Shown here: positions 1 through 5,257 of the stretch, piece after piece
How the letters are laid out: every line of letters starts with the position of its first letter
How positions within the stretch are numbered: the stretch's first letter is position 1
NCBI GenBank assembly: GCA_028287665.1
Contig: JAQBPF010000136.1
Span: 1-7,737 of the forward strand
Direction: 5' to 3'
DNA length: 7,737 nt
Origin: Deinococcus sp.
GTDB taxonomy: Bacteria; Deinococcota; Deinococci; Deinococcales; Deinococcaceae
Position numbers and translations under genes: made by a program
The notes under the pieces: generated by a model
The model's input: only the letters and a program-made list of their open reading frames with translations
The model's database searches: none
What the model was told of the DNA's origin: nothing

Positions 1-2
1 CC

Positions 3-1151
3 CGGCTGCTGTTTGCGCTGGAAAAGCAGGGCTACGCCGTGACCGACCTCGATCCGGCCAGTGTCCAGCTGACCCGTGAAGGGGTGAAGTTGAGGCTGCC
101 GCCGCAGGTGGCCCGGCTGGGCGAAGCGGTCCAGCCGACCCTGCGCGACAGTTTTACGCCGCCTGAAGTGCAGGACGGCCAACCCGCACAGGCCAAGAGC
201 GGGGTGTATCTGCTGGGCGCCCTGTTTTTCCAGTGGCTGACCGGGCGTCCCCTGCCCGCCGAGGGGCCATCTGCGGTGGTGCTGGCGGGCATCAATGCAT
301 CGGGGGTGCCGCAACTGCTGAGCGGGATGTTGGCTCCGCCGGCGCAGCGCCTGAGTCCCACCGAACTGTTGGCGGCCCTGAAAACAGCGGCCACCACACT
401 GCCGGTGTATCAGCTGGCGGCGGCCACCGACATCGGCCTGAATCCCGAACGCCCCACCAACGAGGATTCTTACGGGTTCGTGTGGCGGCAGACCGGGCAA
501 CATGGCGGCGGCCACCTGAGCTTGCGGGCCGTTGTTTCCGATGGGATGGGCGGTATGGCGGCGGGCGAAGTGGCCAGTCAGGCGGCGGTACGGGCTTTTC
601 TGGCTGCCGAGTCCTCCAGCTTCGAGGCCGCTGTTCTGGCGGCCCAGGTCTGGGAGGCCAACGCTGCCGTGCTGGCCGATATGCAGGGCCGTGACGGAGG
701 CTGCACGCTGACGGGCGTGGAGATCCGCGGCACGCAACTGCACCTGGGGCATGTAGGGGACACGCGGGCTTATCTGGCCCAGAACAGCACAGTGCAGCAG
801 CTCAGCAAAGACCATTCCTACGTGGCCGCGATGGTCGCCAGCGGTCAGATGACGCCCGAAGAAGCCCAGGTCAGCCCGGAGCGCAACAAGGTGCTGCGTT
901 CGCTGGGGAGCCTGCGTGCCCCGCAGGACGACTATGTTCAGGTGCTGCCAGAGCCGCTGGACTTGGCGGTGGGCAGCCGCATTCTGCTGCTCTCGGACGG
1001 GGTCTGGGGAGAGGTGCCGCCGCCCGTGCTGCATGATCTTTTGCTGCACGAGCCTTCACTGCAACGGGTGGTAGACCGATTGATCGAACTGAGCTTGGCA
1101 TCGGGCGCACCCGACAACGCCACTGCCCTGGTGATCGAACGGGTGAGGTGA
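3..1151 (+). CDS. Pseudokinase-like lobe fused to PP2C Ser/Thr phosphatase (5' partial)
   Basis: The frame is open to the left edge, so the true start lies outside; the GTG at 39 is an internal Val codon. Numbering from that GTG, residues 1-115 match the back half of a protein kinase: a catalytic-loop-like VTDLDPASVQL, an LPP where DFG is expected (20-22), a PPE like the APE motif (41-43), and an alpha-F-like GVYLLGALFFQWLTGR (55-70). The catalytic-loop Lys and Asn are Asp and Ser, so this lobe is probably inactive. Residues 126-370 are a full PP2C domain: NED (141-143), SDGMGG (167-172), HVGDTRAYL (238-246), SKDHS (256-260), LLSDGVWGE (317-325) and APDN (357-360). The metal-binding Asp residues D143, D168, D320 and D359 are present, so Mg/Mn-dependent phosphoprotein phosphatase activity is expected. 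No signal peptide or membrane segment is visible in this part. The dead-kinase call is inference; the phosphatase call is firm. Confidence 0.9.
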   Translation, partial: RLLFALEKQGYAVTDLDPASVQLTREGVKLRLPPQVARLGEAVQPTLRDSFTPPEVQDGQPAQAKSGVYLLGALFFQWLTGRPLPAEGPSAVVLAGINASGVPQLLSGMLAPPAQRLSPTELLAALKTAATTLPVYQLAAATDIGLNPERPTNEDSYGFVWRQTGQHGGGHLSLRAVVSDGMGGMAAGEVASQAAVRAFLAAESSSFEAAVLAAQVWEANAAVLADMQGRDGGCTLTGVEIRGTQLHLGHVGDTRAYLAQNSTVQQLSKDHSYVAAMVASGQMTPEEAQVSPERNKVLRSLGSLRAPQDDYVQVLPEPLDLAVGSRILLLSDGVWGEVPPPVLHDLLLHEPSLQRVVDRLIELSLASGAPDNATALVIERVR

Positions 1152-1174
1152 TCAGGGCAGTGGTCTGACAAGGC

Positions 1175-1209
1175 GGCAGAAGCAGGAGCGCCTCCGGGCG
1201 CCCTCTGCC
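1175..1209 (+). terminator. Candidate terminator hairpin after the phosphatase gene
   Basis: The outer stem GGCAGA (1175-1180) pairs with TCTGCC (1204-1209). The inner stem GCGCC (1188-1192) pairs with GGCGC (1197-1201) around a TCCG loop, giving the very stable cUNCGg tetraloop form. It lies 24 bases past the stop codon. There is no T-run after it (CCAAAA follows), so it may stabilise the mRNA 3' end rather than terminate alone. Confidence 0.45.
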
Positions 1210-1222
1210 CCAAAACAGCGGT

Positions 1223-1280
1223 GAGCGGGGCAGGAGGCTGATTTCAGTGGGCGACACGCTCCCTGCTCTCGGCCTCCTGC
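1223..1280. terminator. Long inverted repeat, possible bidirectional terminator or switch
   Basis: GCAGGAGGC (1230-1238) is the exact reverse complement of GCCTCCTGC (1272-1280), a 9-bp stem with a 33-base loop, followed by TCTGTTT. An alternative, mutually exclusive stem pairs GAGCGGGG (1223-1230) with CCCTGCTC (1261-1268) using one G-U pair. It could be a second terminator after the phosphatase gene. The competing stems are seen in the sequence; any function is inferred. Confidence 0.35.
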
Positions 1281-1353
1281 TCTGTTTCATGCGGCCAATT
1301 CACCCGGCCCTCCTCCCCGTTCAGAGTCTCAGCAACGAACACATGTTTTCTCC

Positions 1354-1388
1354 CACTGTCCGACATTCTGGATGCCGGACCGACAGTG
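1354..1388. repeat. Inverted repeat, 7-bp arms
   Basis: CACTGTC (1354-1360) is the reverse complement of GACAGTG (1382-1388), separated by 21 bases. A competing inner pairing is GTCCG (1358-1362) with CGGAC (1376-1380). It could be a small hairpin RNA element or part of a dispersed intergenic repeat of the kind known in Deinococcus; the window alone cannot show dispersal. Confidence 0.4.
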
Positions 1389-1463
1389 TTGATCACAGCC
1401 ACCAGCCCTCCAGTGAACGGCACTTCAACCCTTCAGAAAATTCCAGATTGCATACGAAATGCC

Positions 1464-1510
1464 GGGCAGGCTACGGTGAATGCCTGCCCCCTTCCGCACA
1501 GATTCGGAAG
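1464..1510. repeat. Two tandem perfect hairpins
   Basis: Hairpin 1 pairs GGGCAGGC (1464-1471) with GCCTGCCC (1482-1489), 8 bp with a 10-base loop. One base later, hairpin 2 pairs CTTCCG (1491-1496) with CGGAAG (1505-1510), 6 bp with an 8-base loop. Neither is followed by a T-run on the + strand. Two perfect stems back to back suggest a structured RNA, a protein-binding site or a repeat element rather than an ordinary terminator. Confidence 0.45.
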
Positions 1511-1817
1511 ATTGACCCAGGCGGGGTGGAGGCCACTGTGCCGATGCTGCCGAATACGGCGGTTGGAGCAGCTGGCGGCGGAACGGGAAGCTTGAGGCGC
1601 AGGCAACATTCGGTGATGGGGATTTGAGAGGGGAGTGGACATGGGGGCGACAAAGTGGCGGTTTGTTGCGGCTGGGCAGGGGCGAAGGAAGCACAGAGCA
1701 TCGGGGCCCGCGGCCGCACCACTCGGAGCTTCCGATCAGAACGGGTGCCCTTGGCTTGCTGCATGGGCTGTCTCACTCCCATCCAGAACAAGCTCGGGTG
1801 CAGAGGAGTGAGCCGCT

Positions 1818-3200
1818 GTGGCGCTGATTCCTCGGTCATTGGCCCCGACCCTGCTGGTGCAGCATCAGCCGCGCTTACAGGCCACGCGCCTGGTGCTGCG
1901 CTTGATGTTCGGTCCCGCCAAGTCGCGGGCCATCCGGACTCGGCTGTGGGACGGCTCGGAAGAAGGGCCAGCAGACGCGCGGCTGACGCTGGTGCTAGAG
2001 CGGGCCGGGGCGCTGCGCCGAATGCTGCCGCCCAGCGACCTGAGCGTGGCGGAGGGCCACCTGTACGGCGACTACGACCTGGAGGGCGACGTGGAGGTGC
2101 TGATGGCTCAGGGCGCGGCCATGGCGGCCCGGCTCTTTCAGCCGAAGACGGCCCTTCAGTTGCTGCCGCTGTTGTTGGCCCTGCCTGCCCACGACCACCC
2201 GCCGCGCCCCAACGACGTTTCCCCGCTTCAGGGAGAAGCGCATTCCAGGGACCGGGACGCCCAGGCCATTCAGGCGCACTACGACATCGGCAACGCGTTT
2301 TATGCGCTGTGGCTGGATGAACGGATGGTCTATTCCTGCGCCTACTTTTCCACCGGGCAGAAAACCCTGGGGAAAGCCCAGCGCATCAAGCTCGACCGGA
2401 TCTGCCGCAAACTTCGCCTGAAACCAGGCGAACAGCTGCTGGATATCGGCAGCGGGTGGGGCGGCCTGGCCATCTACGCGGCCCAGAATTACGGCGTGCA
2501 GGTCACGGGGATTACCCTCAGCCCGGCCCAACTGGAGGTTGCCCGGACGCGGGCCGAGGCTGCGGGTGTGGCCGACCGCGTGACCTTCGAACGGCGGGAT
2601 TACCGCGAATTGCCGCCGCACCAGCCCTTCGACAAGATGTCCAGCGTCGGCATGGTCGAGCATGTGGGCCGCGCCAGATTGCCGGGTTACATTGCCGAAG
2701 CCTACCGGATGCTGCGTCCGGGCGGGTTGTTTCTGAACCACGGCATCGTGCCCGCGGTCACGCCCCCATTTTTTGGTGTCGGGACCCGGCTGATCGAGGG
2801 CTATCTCAGCAGGCACTCCTTCCTGCAGGAATACGTGTTCCCAGACGGAGAACTGCGGCCTCTGAACGAGCTCCTGGGGTACGCCGAGCGCGTCGGGTTC
2901 AAGATCCGCGACGTGGAAAACAGGCGTGAGCATTACGCCCTGACCCTGCGGGAGTGGGTGCGCCGCCTGGAACGGCAGCATGACGAGGTGGTCCGACTGA
3001 CCGATGAAGTGACCTACCGCATCTGGCGGCTGTATATGGCAGGCAGCGCCGATTCGTTTGCTGCCGGGCGAATCGGGGTCGTGCAGACCCTCCTGGCGCG
3101 CCCCACCGACAACGGCAACGCCTCTTTGCCCCTGAACCGTCTGGATGTAGAACTGACGTCGGGCCAACCAACGTCGGCCAAAGCTGGGCCTGCTGCCTGA
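1818..3200 (+). CDS. cfa: Cyclopropane-fatty-acyl-phospholipid synthase family methyltransferase
   Basis: This SAM-dependent enzyme family transfers a methylene (or methyl) group to double bonds of acyl chains in membrane phospholipids. Start GTG 1818 is preceded by GAGGAG at 1803-1808 (9-base spacer). Residues 1-150 are the lipid-binding N-terminal region, with AEGHLYGDYDLEGD at 78-91. The family signature HYDIGNAFY is at 154-162 and YSCAYF at 172-177, with C174 matching the active-site Cys of the E. coli enzyme. The SAM-binding loop LDIGSGWGG (208-216) has Ser where Cys is usual. SVGMVEHVG (276-284) carries E281. H308, I310 and Y373 are the likely matches of the other bicarbonate-site residues known from E. 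coli. A C-terminal AAGRIGVVQ is at 415-423. At 460 aa it is somewhat longer than usual; the last 30 residues look like an unstructured tail. Whether the product is a cyclopropane or a methyl-branched chain cannot be told from sequence. Confidence 0.9.
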   Translation: MALIPRSLAPTLLVQHQPRLQATRLVLRLMFGPAKSRAIRTRLWDGSEEGPADARLTLVLERAGALRRMLPPSDLSVAEGHLYGDYDLEGDVEVLMAQGAAMAARLFQPKTALQLLPLLLALPAHDHPPRPNDVSPLQGEAHSRDRDAQAIQAHYDIGNAFYALWLDERMVYSCAYFSTGQKTLGKAQRIKLDRICRKLRLKPGEQLLDIGSGWGGLAIYAAQNYGVQVTGITLSPAQLEVARTRAEAAGVADRVTFERRDYRELPPHQPFDKMSSVGMVEHVGRARLPGYIAEAYRMLRPGGLFLNHGIVPAVTPPFFGVGTRLIEGYLSRHSFLQEYVFPDGELRPLNELLGYAERVGFKIRDVENRREHYALTLREWVRRLERQHDEVVRLTDEVTYRIWRLYMAGSADSFAAGRIGVVQTLLARPTDNGNASLPLNRLDVELTSGQPTSAKAGPAA

Positions 3201-3231
3201 ACCCGGAGAACTGCCCTGACGGGTGGTGTCG

Positions 3232-3246
3232 CCGCCAGGTGGGCGG
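3232..3246 (+). terminator. Weak hairpin after the cfa-like gene
   Basis: CCGCC (3232-3236) pairs with GGCGG (3242-3246) around AGGTG, 31 bases past the stop codon and ahead of a likely new promoter. There is no T-run. A weak candidate only. Confidence 0.25.
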
Positions 3247-3275
3247 GGAAATGAAGGGCAACGGACGGCCTTGGG

Positions 3276-3304
3276 GTGTCTGCCTTTCAGGCGGCCTGTA
3301 CACT
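3276..3304 (+). promoter_or_regulatory. Candidate leaderless promoter for the ATP-grasp gene
   Basis: TACACT at 3299-3304 fits the TANNNT -10 element and ends 7 bases before the ATG at 3312. Transcription would then start at or next to the A of the start codon, the leaderless arrangement common in Deinococcus. A poor -35 match, GTGTCT (3276-3281), lies at 17-base spacing. No Shine-Dalgarno is suitably placed before the ATG, which agrees with a leaderless mRNA. Confidence 0.5.
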
Positions 3305-3311
3305 GCCTGCG

Positions 3312-4454
3312 ATGACGGCCCTGCCCACACTGCCAAATTCGGGACGGGTCCTGATCACAGGGGCACGCGCTCCGGTGGCGCTTGAGGTCGCGCGGTCGTT
3401 CCGGGCGGCGGGCTGGCAGGTGCACGTGGCCGATTCGGTCATGCCCTGTGCGGCGCGGTGTCTGCGGCCCCGCGTGAGCGTTCACCGGCTGCCGCCCCCC
3501 AGGCAGGCGTTTGCGGCCTTTCGGCGGGTGCTGCTGACGCTGCTCGGCTCCCACGCTTTCGATCTGATCGTGCCCACCTGTGAAGAGGTGTTCTGGTTGG
3601 CCGGGGCGGCCCACCTGGACGGCTGGACCGACCGACTGTTCGCGCCAGATATCGACACCTTGCGCTCGCTGCATTCCAAGGTGCGGTTTCCGGACGTGGC
3701 CCGCGCGGCTGGAGTGGACGCCCCGCGCACCTGGGGCCTTCCCGGTCTGCACGGCGTCCCGGCAGACCAGGCGCTGATCTTCAAACCCGAGTTTTCACGG
3801 TTTGGCCTGGTTTCGCGGGACCGCCTTCCCGCCGGCGTGCAGCCCACCTCAGCGCGGCGCTGGGCCGCCCAGGAACACCTTTCTGGTGAGGAGGTCTGCG
3901 TCTGGTCGGCCGCGCACGCCGGGATTCTGTCGGCCTGTGTGGTCTACCGCCCGGCCTTGCGTCAGGCGTCTGGCGCAGCGTTCGCCTTTGAAACCCTGGA
4001 CCGCCCAGAGGTGGTCCGCATGGCGCGGGCCATCGCCCGAGCGACGGGGGTGACGGGGCAGCTATCGTTCGATGTGATCGTCACCCCGGAGGGCCGGGTG
4101 GCCCCGCTGGAATGCAACCCCCGTTCCGTCAGCGGCCTGCATCTGCTGGCCCATCCGGCGGGGCTGGCCCAGGCCATGACCACGCCCCAGACCTGGGCCC
4201 CGGCGGCTGCGCCCGGAACACTGAGGTACCTGTCGCCTGCGCTGGCCCTGCTGGGGGGCGCGCCCTGGAACCCGCACGTTAAACGGACCTGGCGTGGTGG
4301 GCAGGATGTGGTCGGAAGGCAGGGGAACCGTGGGCCTGTGGTCGGAGCACTCTTAGACGCGGTGAGATTTGCGGGAGCCGCCGCTCTGGCGGGCCGTACA
4401 GTGATCGCCCAGACCACGGCTGATATCGAATGGAACGGCGAGGCGATGCTCTGA
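3312..4454 (+). CDS. ATP-grasp domain ligase, substrate unknown
   Basis: ATP-grasp enzymes activate a carboxylate as acyl phosphate with ATP and join it to an amine or similar group. Residues 12-42 form a Rossmann-like pre-ATP-grasp start (RVLITGARAPVALEVARSF, then VHVADS), and FDLIVPTCEEVFWLAG (83-98) continues it. HSKVRFPDVARAAGVDAP (121-138) is the usual entry to the ATP-grasp fold. K158 in IFKPEFSRFG is the probable ATP-phosphate lysine, EHLSGEEVCVWS (188-199) supplies the hinge and nucleotide contacts, and LECNPR (266-271) supplies the Mg-binding E267 and N269. D254 in LSFDVIV is also typical. The 380 aa form a complete enzyme. Residues 300-380 are a less conserved tail of unknown role. 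ATG 3312 is preferred to an in-frame GTG at 3276 because the Rossmann start follows at once and a leaderless -10 precedes it. The upstream lipid enzyme is 111 bases away, probably in a separate transcription unit. No substrate can be named. Confidence 0.8.
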   Translation: MTALPTLPNSGRVLITGARAPVALEVARSFRAAGWQVHVADSVMPCAARCLRPRVSVHRLPPPRQAFAAFRRVLLTLLGSHAFDLIVPTCEEVFWLAGAAHLDGWTDRLFAPDIDTLRSLHSKVRFPDVARAAGVDAPRTWGLPGLHGVPADQALIFKPEFSRFGLVSRDRLPAGVQPTSARRWAAQEHLSGEEVCVWSAAHAGILSACVVYRPALRQASGAAFAFETLDRPEVVRMARAIARATGVTGQLSFDVIVTPEGRVAPLECNPRSVSGLHLLAHPAGLAQAMTTPQTWAPAAAPGTLRYLSPALALLGGAPWNPHVKRTWRGGQDVVGRQGNRGPVVGALLDAVRFAGAAALAGRTVIAQTTADIEWNGEAML

Positions 4455-4465
4455 CGCGCCGCCAG

Positions 4466-4493
4466 CCACCCACGGTCGTCTTCCGCCAGGTGG
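4466..4493 (+). terminator. Candidate terminator after the ATP-grasp gene
   Basis: CCACC (4466-4470) pairs with GGTGG (4489-4493), and an inner CGG (4473-4475) pairs with CCG (4483-4485) around a 7-base loop. It starts 12 bases past the stop codon and is followed by ATCTTC. The stem is imperfect and has no proper T-run. Confidence 0.35.
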
Positions 4494-4524
4494 ATCTTCG
4501 CCCGGTGTAGGGGCTGATTCCGGA

Positions 4525-4539
4525 CTTTCCTCTGGAAAG
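4525..4539. repeat. Tight 6-bp hairpin ahead of a ribosome binding site
   Basis: CTTTCC (4525-4530) pairs perfectly with GGAAAG (4534-4539) around TCT. It lies 18 bases before the Shine-Dalgarno at 4557. It could be a leader structure of the former gene starting at 4569. Confidence 0.3.
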
Positions 4540-4556
4540 CAGGCCAGTCGCCGAAA

Positions 4557-4662
4557 AGAGGAGAACGTATGAAGGTCATCGGCTCTGAACTTGGCTTTCT
4601 CCTGCTCTCTTGGATCATCCCCATTCAGGGGAACAGGCCTGGCCCCACCCTGGCTGTTCTAG
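4557..4662 (+). other. Strong ribosome binding site and start of a probably decayed reading frame
   Basis: AGAGGAG (4557-4563) lies 5 bases before ATG 4569, the best Shine-Dalgarno-start pair on the + strand. The first 20 codons read like a genuine hydrophobic N-terminus (MKVIGSELGFLLLSWIIPIQ). The frame stays open to 5069, but from about 4665 its translation becomes Arg/Gly/Cys-rich and unlike a protein. From about 4684 a different frame looks coding instead. This suggests a gene start whose body was lost or shifted out of frame. It may still yield a short peptide. Confidence 0.4.
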
Positions 4663-4683
4663 GGTGTGCAGAGCGGGGTGTAG

Positions 4684-5007
4684 CTCGTGGTGAGTACCGC
4701 TGCCGCTGCGTTGTTCTCGGGCGAACTGGACCCGACGGGAGGGCACGATACGGTGGTCCTCCCTCTGTACTGACTGAACGTTGTGGCCCTCAACCTCGGC
4801 ATGGCCTTTGGAGCGGTGTCCGGGGGAGCGGCGTGGTTGACCCAACGCCAAGCGGCGGTACAGGCGGCTTCGGACGTGCCCCGGACCACACCTGGCGCGT
4901 TGACCGGGCTGGCGGCGTGTCTGTCTGGAGCCGCTGCCGCGGCGTTGTCGCACGTGGAAGACAGCTCAATGGGCTTCAGCCTCATCTACTCCTGGCCACA
5001 GTTCTGA
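4684..5007 (+). pseudogene. Remnant of an MFS-type transporter C-terminus
   Basis: One frame reads from GTG 4687 through a TGA at 4771 and on to the stop at 5005-5007. The part after the stop has NVVALNLGMAFGAVSGGAAWL, much like the NLG-AlGa-lGG signature of the penultimate helix of DHA1-type MFS drug-efflux transporters. A loop and a second Ala-rich helix, LTGLAACLSGAAAAAL, follow. The in-frame TGA falls just before the signature (LPLY, stop, LNVV), which fits a nonsense mutation. The front of such a transporter, about 300 residues, is missing. The opposite strand is also open here (4985-4659), but its third codon positions coincide with those of this frame and its Ala/Pro/Thr-rich product looks like a shadow. 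The family call rests on pattern recognition of one short signature. Confidence 0.45.
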
Positions 5008-5240
5008 TTCACGCTCTCCCCAATATCCCCTGGGTCTTGGACTGCTTTACGGGGAGTCCTTCTGATTGAACCTCAAGCAGCGATGCATTCCGGCGCACGT
5101 TAAAGAGCCCGGAAACATGGTCAGCAGGTCAGGGCAACTGGGTCTGAAGAACTGAGCAAGGACGTTGGAGCGGCGGGCAGGGGAGACGAAAGAGCGGCCC
5201 CGTCAGGAATGGGGTTGCCTGGACTCCCTTTGGCCTGTAC
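5008..5240. other. Intergenic space between convergent units
   Basis: No gene was seen. It separates the decayed + strand region from the end of the - strand operon. It contains minor inverted repeats: CTCCCC (5016-5021) with GGGGAG (5051-5056), and GGACT (5039-5043) with AGTCC (5055-5059). These overlap and cannot both form fully. Confidence 0.4.
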
Positions 5241-5257
5241 TCAGGGAAGATCAGGCA
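5196..5257 (-). terminator. Candidate terminator structures of the - strand operon
   Basis: On the - strand, just past the stop codon at 5241, a stem pairs the complements of 5211-5219 (GGGGTTGCC) and 5196-5201 (GGCCCC) and is followed by GCTCTTTCG. A second two-part inverted repeat spans the stop codon: TGCCTG (5216-5221) with CAGGCA (5252-5257), and TCCCT (5225-5229) with AGGGA (5243-5247). The two share bases, so only one forms at a time. Neither has a strong T-run. Confidence 0.3.

Larger units (their letters stand above)
1152..1817. other. Gene-free interval with several inverted repeats
   Basis: No convincing gene was found on either strand: the open frames here have low-complexity, non-protein-like translations and no good ribosome binding sites, apart from the site serving the gene that starts at 1818. 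The interval is unusually long for this gene-dense window. It holds at least six inverted repeats, the larger ones listed separately. Smaller ones are GCCG-AATA-CGGC at 1549-1560 and TCGGA-GCT-TCCGA at 1723-1735. The second is a compact operator-like palindrome about 80 bases before the next start codon. No clear sigma-70-type promoter was found. Confidence 0.5.

Noticed and set aside
39..41. GTG as start of the phosphatase gene
   Set aside because: The same frame continues to the left edge with kinase-like residues that align with the catalytic loop, so the start is outside the window.
1464..1510. SAM riboswitch controlling the SAM-using cfa-like gene
   Set aside because: The two hairpins are simple stems more than 300 bases before the start codon. 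None of the conserved core elements of known SAM riboswitches was recognised.
1471..1839. 122-codon - strand frame in the gene-free interval
   Set aside because: No ribosome binding site, Pro/Ser/Arg-rich product with no motifs, and it crosses the hairpins and the next gene's start.
1995..3752. 585-codon open frame on the - strand opposite the cfa-like and ATP-grasp genes
   Set aside because: It covers two well-supported + strand genes and is open only because of their GC-rich codon pattern. The product is Gly/Arg/His/Pro/Gln-rich without any family motif.
4659..4985. 108-codon - strand frame opposite the transporter remnant
   Set aside because: Its codon third positions coincide with those of the + strand frame, which explains why it is open. 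The product is Ala/Pro/Thr-rich with no motif, while the + strand shows a membrane-helix signature.
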